In this document: positions 32,018 to 43,604 of the stretch, piece after piece
How the letters are laid out: every line of letters begins with the position of its first letter
How positions within the stretch are numbered: the first letter of the stretch is position 1
Assembly: GCA_002205965.3 (NCBI GenBank)
Contig: NADL03000624.1
Span: 744,001-808,000, forward strand
DNA from: Kappaphycus alvarezii
Lineage: Eukaryota > Rhodophyta > Florideophyceae > Gigartinales > Solieriaceae
Length of the DNA: 64,000 nt
Direction of reading: 5' to 3'
The notes under the pieces: generated by a model
What the model was told of the DNA's origin: nothing
The model's database searches: none
What the model saw: only the letters and a program-made list of their open reading frames with translations
Made by a program: the position numbers and the translations under genes

Positions 32018-33994
32018 CTACTCCTCCTTTCCGTTTTCCTCCGGGGTCAGAATGTGAACCCGCGAGGTATCCTCTTTCGCTCCCACTGGATGCGGGGGTC
32101 GACCACCCGTGCGTGGCATGTTCTTGTTGTCTCCAGCTGGGGTTTGTCGGTTCCCTGTGGCCTTAGCGAAATTTGCGCGTCGTTCGTCCAGGATCCTGTT
32201 CCTAATGGAAGCTTCAACTATAGGACAATCTTCTGCGAAGTGGTCCGGACTGGCGCAAATCCAACAACGGCGGCCTGACATCACCGACGACGATGCCGCG
32301 GAGGATGGTGGAGACATGAGGAATGCGTTGTCCATCTCCATCTGGACATGCATAACCCATTCAGAACTGCCCCTTGCCGCTTGGGAAATCGATGTATCCG
32401 TTGAGGTCTCGTCTTCTTCCTTCATCATATGGACTTTTCCAAATGGTTTCGCCTTCTTCCCCATTGGATACTCGACCTCCTTGAACGGCTTGGGTTTGTT
32501 CCGTTCGTCATCTTCCTTAGCCATGGCATACTGCTTGATATCCGAAAACGTCAACTGCTTATTCATGGACAGATGATTACGCGTCGAAGCTTGAATGCTT
32601 CGATGCAACCCATCCACGAAAATAGACTTCAATCTCCTTTCGGAAAACACAGAGCCACACCGTCGAGCTTTCGCTCGAATCAGTTCCGCAAAGGTTTCCT
32701 CCGTCATGGTCGGCGCTTGCTTCATGCTGGTCACCTCAGTGTAGGCTCTTGCAATAACCTCATCGGTAGCGTAGGTCCTCAAAGAAAAGTTGACGGCCTC
32801 CTTGTAGGTACCGACTTGATCGTTGCTGTCCTCTTCGTCAATGACCGTACTCCTTCTGGTCTGTAATCTTGACTGGAGATTTTCCTTAGCGGTTCCATCC
32901 ATGAAGTACTGAAGTAACCAGAGGGCCAGTCCTTCCGAAACTCCGTCATGGTCACAAGCGTTTCGGAACTCCGTTAGGAATCCTAAAATCACAATGGGAT
33001 CCCTGCCGGTGAACCTGTCCTCGGGCATTTTTACTGCCAGTCTCTTGGCAATGGATGATATCTTCTTAGCCTTGCTCTCCGAGTATACCATCGAACGGTT
33101 CTCCAACCTATAGGAACGGTAGTCCACCACTCTGGTAAACAAGTCGTTCAACGGTATCACTCGGTCTATGTGCTTCCGTGCACGATTACGACGGCGTTTT
33201 CGGTACTCCACCTCGGAACTTGACCCTTCCTCTTCAGACGAGCTTCCTTCGGACGATGACGACGACGACCTCCGTTTGCGGTTCTTCTTTCTATCCCGTT
33301 TGGACTTCTTATCCTTACGGTTACTGCCTCGCCGACGACCACTCCGGTGGCTGTCATCTCCTGATGACGGGTCGGACGAGTCCCCATCTCCTTCAGGTTC
33401 TCCTTTAACCTCTCGGGAGGGTTTCGTACTTGGTGTTTCTGGCAGAATAATCCCTTGGGGCTCAGGACTTTCCGCACGGGGCTTCTGTGAATCTTTCACT
33501 TCGGATAACTTGGGTAAATTGATGGAATCCAAATGGTCTTTGACAGGAGTCGCAACCATCTGGGATACCAAAGGGCGCACGATCGTCTCAATGGGATTAG
33601 ACTCCGGTGACAACTTCCACTCTTCCAATAGGTTTGATATCGTGCGTTGAACCATTACGGGGAGAGTTGCGGGAAACGTCTCCTCGATGAACTGTGCCAC
33701 CAATGGAGTCACCGACATGGGCACTCTCCATTCCAATTCAGCCTTCAACCATTGGGTTAACCTTGGGGTCAACTCGGTGTTGAGCCAATGTTGGCAGTTG
33801 TCCGATAGCGGCGGCGATGACGCCACTACGGGCTGGGCAGGGGTAGTTCCGACAGGTAAAGGCGTAGACACTAAACCACTTGGGATTGCGGGCGTGCCAA
33901 CTTGGGGTCTTCTAATCATCTTCTCGGGTTCCGCGACAGGCGACACCACAGTAGCACCGGATCCTCGGGTAGACTTGTAACTCTTATCCGACAT
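32018..33994 (-). CDS. Element E gag, intact
   Basis: 658-codon open frame. I choose the ATG at 33994 because the frame is open further upstream only without an ATG and across the primer binding site. A Pro-rich N-terminus is followed by a Ser/Arg/Glu-rich low-complexity tract ('SSDPSSGDDSHRSGRRRGSN', 'KRRSSSSSSEGSSSEEEG'), then a capsid-like part ('MPEDRFTGRDPIVILGFLTEFRNACD', helical) and near the C-terminus the zinc knuckle 'CWICASPDHFAEDC' (C-x2-C-x4-H-x4-C). It packages element RNA. Its capsid part resembles that of element D (D: 'KFDGKDPISIIPFFSTYKKVCD'), so the two elements are related. Confidence 0.85.
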   Translation of the reverse strand: MSDKSYKSTRGSGATVVSPVAEPEKMIRRPQVGTPAIPSGLVSTPLPVGTTPAQPVVASSPPLSDNCQHWLNTELTPRLTQWLKAELEWRVPMSVTPLVAQFIEETFPATLPVMVQRTISNLLEEWKLSPESNPIETIVRPLVSQMVATPVKDHLDSINLPKLSEVKDSQKPRAESPEPQGIILPETPSTKPSREVKGEPEGDGDSSDPSSGDDSHRSGRRRGSNRKDKKSKRDRKKNRKRRSSSSSSEGSSSEEEGSSSEVEYRKRRRNRARKHIDRVIPLNDLFTRVVDYRSYRLENRSMVYSESKAKKISSIAKRLAVKMPEDRFTGRDPIVILGFLTEFRNACDHDGVSEGLALWLLQYFMDGTAKENLQSRLQTRRSTVIDEEDSNDQVGTYKEAVNFSLRTYATDEVIARAYTEVTSMKQAPTMTEETFAELIRAKARRCGSVFSERRLKSIFVDGLHRSIQASTRNHLSMNKQLTFSDIKQYAMAKEDDERNKPKPFKEVEYPMGKKAKPFGKVHMMKEEDETSTDTSISQAARGSSEWVMHVQMEMDNAFLMSPPSSAASSSVMSGRRCWICASPDHFAEDCPIVEASIRNRILDERRANFAKATGNRQTPAGDNKNMPRTGGRPPHPVGAKEDTSRVHILTPEENGKEE

Positions 33995-34115
33995 GAGGCG
34001 AATTTGTGAAAGATCCTTGATACAGGTTGATTTCGTACTAAACTCTTGGTCACTCGATTCCGTCTGGTAATACCGGCTAAACCGACGCAAAGGAAAAGAT
34101 AAAAGAGCTCTTCTA

Positions 34116-34128
34116 GGTCGGGAGACCA
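34116..34128 (-). promoter_or_regulatory. Primer binding site of element E
   Basis: The minus strand reads TGGTCTCCCGACC a few bases inside the 5' LTR, starting TGG as required to pair with a tRNA 3' CCA. Identity with the site of element D extends to 19 bases. Confidence 0.7.
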
Positions 34129-34131
34129 AAA

Positions 34132-34161
34132 TTTGGGAAATAATCCGATAGGTTCGTCAGT
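34132..34161 (-). repeat. Element E 5' LTR, inner 30 bp (cut by element D)
   Basis: Matches 26896-26925 of the 3' LTR with one change next to the end. It ends in TCAGT, the target sequence duplicated by D. Confidence 0.85.
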
Positions 34162-34816
34162 TGTGGGAACCTGGCCGTTACTTTTCGCGCGCGCATAAGC
34201 TACCTACAACTAAGGACAGGCTGTGCTGTCCCGGGCCAGTAGAGCCACGTGTAGTTGCTTTGCAATTACTTTTAATTCCCCAATTATTCCTTTATTTTAG
34301 TAATTACTGTAAGACTAGTCTAGCTGACAGTGCCACACTAGGTGGCGCCGTCCTACACTACTTAGGGTGTCACCACCCTAGGCCGTCCACAGTAAACCAA
34401 AAACAGACCCCACCGAGCCCAAGTTACCTTTTTATTTCCGTGACCGGAGTAGTCCGGAAGTTCAACCTTAACTAGGACTCCTAGTTTGTGACCGGCAAGC
34501 CTAGCGCTGCAAGGATCACTACAGCTAGACCCTTCTAGCGTGCGACCGGAGTAGTCGTGGCTACCCTTTACTTGGCCAGTCCCGGAGTAGGACTGCCTCC
34601 CTATCCTTTACCCACCGTTTTCCCATCCTTCATTCCCCAGAGAAAGATCCTGGAGGACCGTAGGGCATCTTCCTACGCCTATCGAGCGCGACCTACGTCG
34701 CTCTATCCCTCTTCTACCACGTGGCTGTATAGGCCTCCTGGACTGGTCTCCTGCGGAAGCGCCAGCTTCCGAAACTAGCCACCTGGTGCGTGGTCCTCAA
34801 GGGCCATATTACTATA
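34162..34816 (+). repeat. Element D 5' LTR
   Basis: Starts TGTGGGAACCTGG and ends ATTACTATA, where the other copy has ATTACTACA. Confidence 0.9.
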
Positions 34817-34817
34817 G

Positions 34818-34830
34818 TGGTCTCCCGACC
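34818..34830 (+). promoter_or_regulatory. Primer binding site of element D
   Basis: TGGTCTCCCGACC one base after the 5' LTR. The same 19-base string, extended by TAGAAG, occurs in element E on the other strand, so both elements should use the same primer tRNA. Confidence 0.75.
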
Positions 34831-34941
34831 TAGAAGGTTTTTCCTTTCTCCCCTCAACGCGAGCGAAACAGAAAGGCGATCCTTTCTGAAGACCCGACAG
34901 CGCGAGCGCGCTGCGATTCGAGCAGATGCCTCATCCCTCAG

Positions 34942-36404
34942 ATGCTTCGATCCGAGGCCGTGCCTCGGATCGCCCACAACGAGGAGTTCCTCGTATCAAC
35001 TATTCGAACAACGGAGAAGTTTCACGTTCTTCGTGAGTTCGTAATGGTCCGGGAATTCCTGACCCAAGACCAAGAGATACTGCCGCTCAAGGATTGGAAA
35101 CCGCACCAGCAGTTCCTCATTCACAAGCCGTTCCGGCACCGCCGGAACGTCCAACTGGGAATCCCCAGTGCCTACAGTGGGTGAAAATGGCGCCCCCACT
35201 CCCATTGAGGAAATCCCTCAATCCATTCTATCTCCCGAGCTTCGCTTGGTCGAGTTATACCTCGAGCAGGTGCTCGAGGACCGCTTGGTTGCGTTCCAGG
35301 AAATCCTGGAAGAACGCTTGGAAAGAAGGACGATTCCTTCCACACCATGCTCCGCCAGGAGATGGTCGCCCTCTGCAAACAGGAGCGTACAGTATCAGAT
35401 GCTACACAAGTTGGCCGGCTCGTCGGAGCCGCCATGGCGGATTCGCCTATCGAGCGTCAGCTCGATGAACTCAAACAACAGCTTGAGGAAGAGAGACGCA
35501 GGGTTTCGGATCTGCATGGCGAACTGCGTGGGCTTAGACTCCGCAGGGATCGCTCTCAGGCATCTAGCCGGAGCCCTGTTCCGAAGGGAACAAGTGACAG
35601 ACGGCGCTACAGCCCTGTACGTGATCAACATCCGGGATATCCCGGACTCCACTGCCAACAGTGTGGCATGAGTGGACGCGCGCGGAATGTCCGTAGTGAC
35701 TCCGCCGAGTGAGTCAATCGCTGGTACCACGATCGCCTGGTTAAACAAGCCCACAAGGCAGAAGCCGAGGAGTCCTCGGACCGGATGGAAGGTGGGGAGA
35801 TAGAATTCATTCCCCGCACAAGGTCTGGGTTGGTCCCCGACATGAAGGCCTCAGAGAGATCCAACCGGCCGAGCCAAGTTTCGCTCGTGTCGTTTCATAC
35901 CGCAGGTACCGCCTGCGCAACACAGACCAGAACATCTCTAGTACAGTGCTCGCCGACACCGGTGACCACTACAAGCGGCTCAAGCATTTGCTTGGCGCCC
36001 GAAAATTTGATGGGAAAGATCCCATCTCCATCATCCCCTTCTTTTCTACATACAAGAAGGTGTGCGATAACAATCGCGTAAGTGAGGGAGCCGCCCTCAT
36101 CCTGTTACCGCATTTTCTCTCGGGCGAGGCCCGAAAGCAGTTCGAATCCAACTTCGAGTTGGGAGAAGAAGGTAGTGGGGGATTCACCTCCTACCCAGGA
36201 GCCGTGCAGTTCTTGCTGCGCATGTATGTCACCGATCGTACGATCGAGGCGGTCGTCGAGAACATCGACAGTCTCCGGCAGAAGCCGGAGGAAACGAAGC
36301 TAGCATTTGCTAGTCGTCCACGCAAAGCGGCGAGGTCCTGTGGCGCGGTGTACACCGAGCAGGACCTCATCAAGCGCTTCGTAAGGGGATCCTTACCTGA
36401 CTAG
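34942..36404 (+). pseudogene. Element D gag, frameshifted
   Basis: Read through at least three frames. 35168 on: 'TPIEEIPQSILSPELRLVELYLEQVLEDRL'. 35430 on: 'MADSPIERQLDELKQQLEEE', a coiled coil, then a basic Ser/Arg stretch. 35946-36404: 'GARKFDGKDPISIIPFFSTYKKVCDNN' and 'SEGAALILLPHFLSGEARKQF', matching the capsid part of element E gag. A stop follows at 36404, and the frame continues to about 36900 with Pro/Arg-rich text. I see no intact zinc knuckle; 'CQQCGMSG' near 35655 is only suggestive. Confidence 0.65.
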
Positions 36405-36572
36405 AAGCCGCTCCTTCAAGTTGAGCGGCAGACGTCGCAACAATCTCGGGACAACCCGAGAGCTTTCCTCGACTATGTCGAGAAGACAACTGCCATCGGG
36501 GATGCTCACAGAGCCCTCGTAGAGAGGCAGCACAAGCTGCCATGGTCATCCCGAAGAGCTATAGCTCTGTCG

Positions 36573-37500
36573 GTGAACTCAATCAATGAGGGACCTCCCT
36601 CACAAGAGCGTCGTCGCAAGACCGCTCACCTCCAGGGCGATACAGTGTTCGCCATGCATTCGGACGAGGAGGTTACCTCCTCCCAAGTGTTCGACTCGGC
36701 CACCGAGATCGATTCGCACCGGACACGCCCGCGTCCGGAAAGGCCTGACTCTGCGCTTGCCGTGATTCCTGCTCGTAATCCGCGACTACCGTCATGGGCA
36801 TCGCCAACCAAGAACCAGAAGCCTGGTTGGGTAACATCTGAGGATCAACCCTTACAAGTTGGGACATCGTCGTCCCAACTGTCCAGACCAGGGACGCCCT
36901 GATTCCGACCCTCACTTCGCGAGGGTCGTCCGCGACAACTACAACAAGTTGTCAGGCAGCAGAAGTATTTCCGTCGCGCCGTAGGAAGAGCGCCGCGCTT
37001 CCTTGCCGGGGACTGAAAAGGCCCGTCCTATGTTCAAGACACCCCACCGGCACCGCCGGTGAGGTCGGAATCACCATCGAGGGAATCCTCGATATTGACA
37101 AGGAAGGATGACCTTCATGTCTCCTTCTCGGAATCTGAGACTCCGACGCAGTCGGAAAAATAGAAGGGGTCCCGCCACAAGCGAAGCCCCCGGCGGAACC
37201 CCCTCCCTCAGGGGAACAGTCGGTCAATCCCGCTCTAAACCAACACAGGTAGGGATCCTACCTCGGCCTTACGGCCTCCCTCGCCACATCACTGTGGAGG
37301 AGTATCGAGAAGATCCTATCTGCTATCTATCGCGCTACAACTACAAGGTGGTTGCAGAAATTGGGGACGCCCTCAATACGCTCAACGCGTACAACCCGTG
37401 TTCGACACCGGTGCAGGACCAAATTTGGTCTCAAGAGATTGTTGCTAACGGCAATCGAAATCGAGAGATATTTAACCTATCTAGCGCTTCAAACACCGTC
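36573..37500 (+). other. Element D, gag tail to protease, no clear domain
   Basis: Short open frames rich in Pro, Arg and Ser. Hairpins continue without a gap. Nothing else can be named with support. Confidence 0.4.
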
Positions 37501-37860
37501 TGAAGATGATGGGAATCGTAGTACTGTCGCTACGAGTCGGGGACCTGCTCTGCAGGTAACCCTTTGTAGTCGTCGAGGAACTCGGCGCTGATGCCATACT
37601 TGGCACCACCTTCATCGACCGGCATGTGGAACTTATCCACATCCGTCGTCGAGAAGTGGTCCTCCGTAGCGGCGCTACTTTGCGGATACATAAGAGACCC
37701 GCATTGTTTCCGTTCCGTCGCCGTTCGACGGAACCGAAACCATTCTTCGAGGAAGTGCCTCGAAATAAAATCGTGCGGACTACCCGCCGATTCCTCCTGC
37801 CTCCGCAATCGGAGACAGTGGTGGAAGTTCAGCTTCCTTAACAGGAGATGTCCTGTTAGA
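37380..37860 (+). pseudogene. Element D protease region
   Basis: Around 37505-37680 one frame reads 'LGIVVLSLRVGDLLC' then 'PFVVVEELGADAILGTTFID', aligning with 'IPLHLRMGNLVAKVQFLVIN' and 'CILGTSFID' of the element E protease. The catalytic D-T/S-G box upstream (near 37390) is not convincingly readable, with only 'PVQDQIW' at the expected place. Later 'FRRRSTEPKPFFEEVPR' is the linker to RT. Several frame breaks. Confidence 0.6.
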
Positions 37861-38151
37861 GACCTATCCAAGGTTGTATCGCAAGACTCAGGTCAGCCTG
37901 AGTAATGGAATCGCTTCGGTCAAGCCGAAGGAATCGTTCGCCGTGAAGGTCGCGAACTTTTCGACCGAAACGCGCGTTCTGGCAAAAGGCCAGATTGTAG
38001 GGTACGCATCCGCGATGCCCGACACTGTACTCGAGGTCACCCTCGACGATAAGACACCCGGCCGTGAAAACAATTTAGCGCCGCAAAGCTTCGGCACCGC
38101 CGAAGAGAAACTGGGGGTGTATGACGTTGACTTGTCCCATCCACCCCCGCA

Positions 38152-39068
38152 GTGCAAGCCAAGACACGAGCAATGCTCGTGAAGCATGAGACTATGTGGT
38201 CAGGTCACTTAGGAAAAATCCGGGCTACCGAACACCGGATCGACCTCGTACCTGGGTCATCCCAGTACGGTCACACCCTTACCGTGCAGGCCCAAGGCCC
38301 GCGAGACGGAAGAGAAAGAAGTCAAACGAATGCTTGATGCGAAGGTGATTGAGCCCGCTCAATCTGAATTCGCCAGCCCAGTAGTGCTGGTGCCCAAACC
38401 GGATGGGAGCAGACGGTTCTGCATAGACTACAGGAAGCTCAACGCCCTCACGGTCAAGGACAGCTATCCGTTGCCCCGCATGGATGAATGCCTAGACTCG
38501 CTAGGTGAGGCGACGTATTTACCGCCTTAGACTGTAACTGCGGTTACTGGCAAATACCTATCCGCGAAGCGGACAAGGACAAAACAGCATTCTTCTGTCA
38601 CGAAGGCTGTTTCCGGTTCTGCCGGATGCCTTTCGGGCTGTGCAATGCGCCAGCCACGTTCCAACGCACAGTAGATATCCTACTGGCGCGATAAAGTGGA
38701 AGACTTGTTTGGTATACTTGGATGATATCATCATTTTCTCCAAGTCCATCGAGGAACACCTCGATCATGTCGATGAAGTACTCACGGTACTTCGGAATTC
38801 AGGGGTATCCCTGAAGTTGAAGAAATGCACGTGGTTCACAACCACTGTCAACTACCTCGGCCATGTGATACGGCCGGATAAACTCGAGGTTGCCTCGAAG
38901 AACATCGAAGCGGTGAAGGGCTTCACCCCACCGCGCACGCAAACGCAACGAAGGAGCTTCCTCGGTCTCTGCAACGTATATCGGAGATTCGTCCCGAACT
39001 TTTCCCGAGTGGCGGCGCCTCTCAACAAGCTATTGAAAAGGGAAATCCTTCCAACTTCCGGAGCTTGA
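38152..39068 (+). pseudogene. Element D reverse transcriptase, frameshifted
   Basis: The connector 'HETMWSGHLGKIRATEHRIDLVPG' closely matches element E. 38330-38527: 'FASPVVLVPKPDGSRRFCID' and 'YRKLNALTVKDSYPLPRMDE', complete where E is deleted. Then another frame: 'LDCNCGYWQIPI' (first Asp) and 'RMPFGLCNAPATFQRTVD'. Then 38699 on: 'CLVYLDDIIIFSKS' (YLDD) and 'YLGHVIRPDKLEVASKN'. All catalytic residues are present but the pieces lie in different frames. The YLDD codons sit inside a 12-bp palindrome. Confidence 0.85.
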
Positions 39069-39072
39069 CTCC

Positions 39073-39530
39073 GTGCAACTGGAAGCATCTGCTTCCTTGA
39101 AACAGGCCCTCATCAAGTCGCCTGTGTTGAGGTTACCTCAACCTGGATTATCATACTCGGTCGATACCGACGCGTGTGATGAACAAGTAGGATGTGCCCT
39201 ACTTCAAACCCATGAGGATGGCATTCGCCATCCCATCGGCTATTGGAGCCGATCACTCGGCCCCGCCGAGAGGAACTACACGACGAGCGAAAAGGAATGC
39301 CTCGCTGTTGTATGGGCAGTGCAACTGCTCCGCCCATACCTCGAACAGGAAGATTTTCAACTGTTCACCGATCATCAGGCATTACGCTGGTTGATGAAGT
39401 CCACCGACACCACCGGTCGGTTGGCCCTTTGGAGGCTACGCCTCCTCAATTCGATTTCACCCTTGGTTATAGAAAAGGGGTGAAGAACCAAATAGCAGAT
39501 GCTATGTCAAGGTTACACACCGACGGCGAG
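39073..39530 (+). pseudogene. Element D RNase H
   Basis: 'LSYSVDTDACDEQVGCALLQ' (first Asp), 'RNYTTSEKECLAVVWAVQLL' (Glu) and 'FQLFTDHQALRWLMKS' (second Asp) lie in one frame up to 39480. After a frameshift 'QFDFTLGYRKGVKNQIADAM' supplies the last Asp. All four acidic residues are visible. Confidence 0.83.
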
Positions 39531-39654
39531 ACCGACTTCGCCGGAAATTGGGAAGTACCTTGCTTCCTCGTGGAATCGACGGTGACCCGTCAGAGTCACC
39601 CGCCTATCCGACAGGAGCAGGCTTGAGCCAGCTCCTCGCTCGGCAAGGATATCC

Positions 39655-40797
39655 TTGCCCTCACCCCGAACCTTTCAAAGTGAGGTTCTTCGCTGCAGGA
39701 CACCTGCAGATAATCCAGTCGTCGACATGGATTTGGACGACATCGACTGTGAAGACAGTCGCGACGAGGGCTTGACCTCGTTCGATCCAATCTCGGCAAC
39801 CGAGCCGGCACGTGAGCTACAAACGCTTACGACGGAGGAAATCCTCCGTGAACAAGAGAAGGACTCCTTCTGTCAAGAGGTAAAGGACGCCTTCACAGAC
39901 GATGAACGTAAAGTCAGGGACTTTACGATTGACCAGCGTGGCCTGGTCGTTCGACTTTCGAAAGTCGATGACGCGGTGCAAATCTACGTGCCTGCATCGT
40001 TGCGTCCGCGAGTGCTGATGATATCGCACTACGCAAAAATGTCCGGGCATCCCGGAGGGTCATGCAAGTACATGACTCTACGTCGTACATTCTATTGGCC
40101 CAGCATGGCACTGGACGTATACAACACCGTTCGCCAGTGCTCAAGCTGCGCGAAGGAGCGTGTCGCTCTTAGGAAGCACGCAAACTTCCTCAAACTATTC
40201 CCGGCCTCGAGTCCTCTCGAGTTCGTGGGGATCGATATCCTCGGTCCCTTCCAAGGACATCCTTGGGCTACCGCTATCTGCTAGTTATCACAGATAGGTT
40301 TTTGAAGCTAGTTCGAACTGTCGCGCTACGCAGAGTAGCTGCTGTGGCGATCACCAAAGCCTTCTGCGAAGAATGGGTGTTTACATACGGGAGTCCCGTA
40401 TAACTTCTGTCTGACAACGGAGGGCAGTTTGTCAGCAAGTTCTTTCATATGCTGTGTCCTAGGCACGCGTAATCTATTTACGACAGCCTACCATCCGCAG
40501 ACCAATGGTCAGACGGAGAGATTGAACAAGACAATCCTGTCAGCGTTGCGTCACTTTTGCAGGGAACACTGGAGGGACTGGGATCAGTACCGCGCCACTG
40601 TAACCTACGGTTACAACAATACAGTGCACTGGGCAACCGGTCACACTCCGTTTGAGCTAGAGCTCAGCCGTCCACCAACCCCGCTTGCCCTGGCACAAGT
40701 GAGGACGATTAACCTCGGGGATGTTCACCCAAGTCAAGTGAAGCGTCGCTTCCATGACCGCTTGAAGGCCATGTTGGCAACTTCAAGGAAAGACTGA
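39655..40797 (+). pseudogene. Element D integrase
   Basis: 39655-40284 carries the zinc domain ('MISHYAKMSGHPGGSCKYMT' ... 'RQCSSCAKERVALRKH') and 'EFVGIDILGPFQG' (first Asp). A frame change follows, then 'LLSDNGGQFVSKFFHM' (second Asp, after a stop), another change near 40440, then 'YHPQTNGQTERLNKT' with Glu and 'WDQYRATVTYGYNNTVHWAT'. The integrase C-terminal part continues near 40800 as 'YKRGYDSRLRVSTETISVGD'. Confidence 0.83.
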
Positions 40798-41463
40798 GCA
40801 AAGCTCAGGACGCATACAAGCGAGGCTATGATAGCCGCTTGAGAGTAAGCACTGAGACTATCTCAGTGGGTGACTCGGTCCTCGTGAGCCGCGAGCGAAC
40901 GAAGAGTGACGAGCCAAACGCACCGACGAATGAACCGTCGACAACTTACTAGAGCACAAGCTCCGCATGGAAGTGCTGGGACCGTACCCAGTTGTGAGGA
41001 TATCCTCACACACAGTCACGATCCTGTGAGACGTACTCGAGAATACCGTGTCGCGAGACCGTATCGCGAAGGCACCCTCTCGGCCGAGTACAGGGGTATC
41101 GGGAACTCTCGATACTGAAGAAAATCAGGAAAACCCTGATTCAGGACCTACATCCGCGTCCCCTCCTCAGGAAGGGACGGAAGACTCTCAGTAATCGCCT
41201 GAACCAATAACGATGGAGGGCCAAACCCCCACCGTCGATCAAGAATAAGAAGCCCCGCTTCTTCGATTAGGACAGAGGGACACGCCCTCGAACGCTGCTG
41301 AAGCATCACGCGAAGCGCCGCTTCGTCGATCATCCCGCCTTGTTGCGCAAGGACAGGAAAAACGAGGATGCCTCGGATGACTGAGAATAATCCCGATCGG
41401 CAACGCCGACTACGGAAAGCAATGAGGACAACCTCAGTCAAGAACCAGGTGACTTAGTCCCTA

Positions 41464-41613
41464 CGCTTCGATCGGATTATAGATCACGATCTTGATAGCG
41501 GGCTGTACCGCGTCCGCTGGACGAACTATTCGCCTAGTGATGATACCTGGGAACATAGTTCGTCCATCCCTTTCAACGCCGTGGCACAGTACCACCGGCG
41601 TAAAAGACTGAGG
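41464..41613 (+). pseudogene. Element D chromodomain
   Basis: One frame reads 'RFDRIIDHDLDSGLYRVRWT' followed by 'NYSPSDDTWEHSSSIP'. The aromatic residues, the V-R-W strand and the D-D-T-W-E end match chromovirus chromodomains, including that of element E. It is out of frame with the upstream integrase tail. Confidence 0.8.
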
Positions 41614-43604
41614 CCCCCTCAGTATTCCCTTCGTCCGCCTGACGAAAGACGATATTGGAACAAGGGTAGCCTTGTGAATTGGCTAAGCCAAATGGACGTC
41701 AAGGATACCTCGACTACACAGTACCACCCAGGTGTTCCTGGGTAGGTGAACTAAGCCTACCGAGAAGGTAGACGGGGAAGAGTATCTGTTCCCCAAACGG
41801 AATCCCGTTTCGACCACGCCGGGGGAGAACAACCTCCCCACCGCTATTACAATTGGAATTCCCAAATCCTGTTGAGAGCCGAACTTCGGCCTTTGAAACG
41901 ACAGACCGGGACAACACGATCTTGGGAAATTAGGCGACTCGCGCCTACCACTCGAGATAGCTCTAGTGATATGCTCAACTTAAGGTGAGCTGGAAATCTC
42001 CCCCCCCAACGCAATCCTTGGCAAAAATACTGAAGCGGTACGACCGCCCACTCTCTTTGGGAATCCCAATACATTCGTACGAATCGGCGCGCAGCCCGGC
42101 TCGTACTTGGAGGATAAAACGCCTCCAGAAGAAAGACGAGCCTCCTTATGTCCGAACAAGGCTCCACGCGCCGTGGAGATACACACGAGAACCCTCGTGA
42201 CAATTTGGAATGGGATCCCCCATTCTCTGTCAAGGCAAAGCTCATCCTTGCCCTCTTGAACCAGGTCCCCTGGTCTAAACTTGCCAATCAACTGAGACTG
42301 TCTTGCCCTTTATCAGGACTCCTGATTTCTTCTAGGTTGGGGAAATCCCCCCCCAACTTCTGTTCAACCAGCTTGGCTGGCCAACACCGTGTTGCTCCGC
42401 CCCACGTTGGATGGGAAAACCCATCCCGCCAACCACTACACAGTGACTACTATTGTCACTGCATACCCAGGTAACCTGGACTACGATATAGACAATAGAC
42501 GAGGCCACCCTCGCCGCGACGGCTACCGTACGCCGGCAACCAAACTACTGAGCAATCCCAGTACATCAACAACCGTCTCACGAACTCTTCGTGCAGGCGC
42601 AGACCAACATCTCTTGGTACTGTAACAGTCCCTACGGAATGTTCCGAGGGAACCAATGGGACCAACAAGGATAACCTTGTTACAACTCTGTTGGGAATGA
42701 CTCAACCGAGATGCTACATTAACTATTCAGGTTAACCTGGATCTACAAGTTCTACTCTAGTTATCCAACTATGAGGGAAGAGGGAAGGCTACTTCTCACA
42801 AGACAAATCTGGGACACCAGGTCCTTTATTCAACTACGTGTGGGCTATCTCCATACCAACCACTGCGAAGCCTGACTACACGTCGGCTACGCCTGGCCCT
42901 CTTGGCCCTCATTACTGCCAGACTGGGGAGGATTCTCCCCCCCTCCTCAACCAGGTCGTATCACCGACCACCGCTGGGAGAACAACCTCCCTCCCCTTTA
43001 CCAGGATATCTTGGAGCAAGTCCAGGAGACCAACAATGGTCAATCGTCCTGGACGACCGTTGCGTGCAAGCGCTTCGAGAAAGGTCGGGCCCACCGGTTG
43101 AATGCCACGGTACCAAGGATCCTCTCGGCTTGTTTGTACTCCTCACGGGAACACCCCCGTTGAGCTACGGTCGGGAAGCTGCCCGACCCAATGGACTGTC
43201 CGAACGCCCCCGCCACCCCTGTCGGGCGGCCTTCTTGCGGCAACGACCGCAAATTACCCGTCAAGCGAGGACCCCTATCGTCACGGGGATCGAACCGCTT
43301 GGACTACGTGGGGTGAGCCCCCCTGGAGGGCTACTCGGAGCCCAGATCGCTGGGTTAAACTCGACCCAGTCTCCACCACCATAGACTGGTTTACTCATGT
43401 CCTGAGTTTCCGTAAGGACCCGGTTCATCGCAGGAACCTGTGACCAGTGTATCTGGTCAACAAAGTCCAGCAGGGCGCTGGCATCGGCGCGGTCCGCCGC
43501 TATCGATTGAGGAAGCAACTATTCCAGGCCAATGTTCCTCGCACCGTCTACAGTTGCGGGCGGAAGGTAGTATAGCCTACCTCGACGCGCTTCATAGATC
43601 AACT

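Noticed and set aside
33168..33650. 160-codon + ORF opposite element E gag
   Set aside because: Mirror of the Ser/Arg/Glu low-complexity tract of gag.
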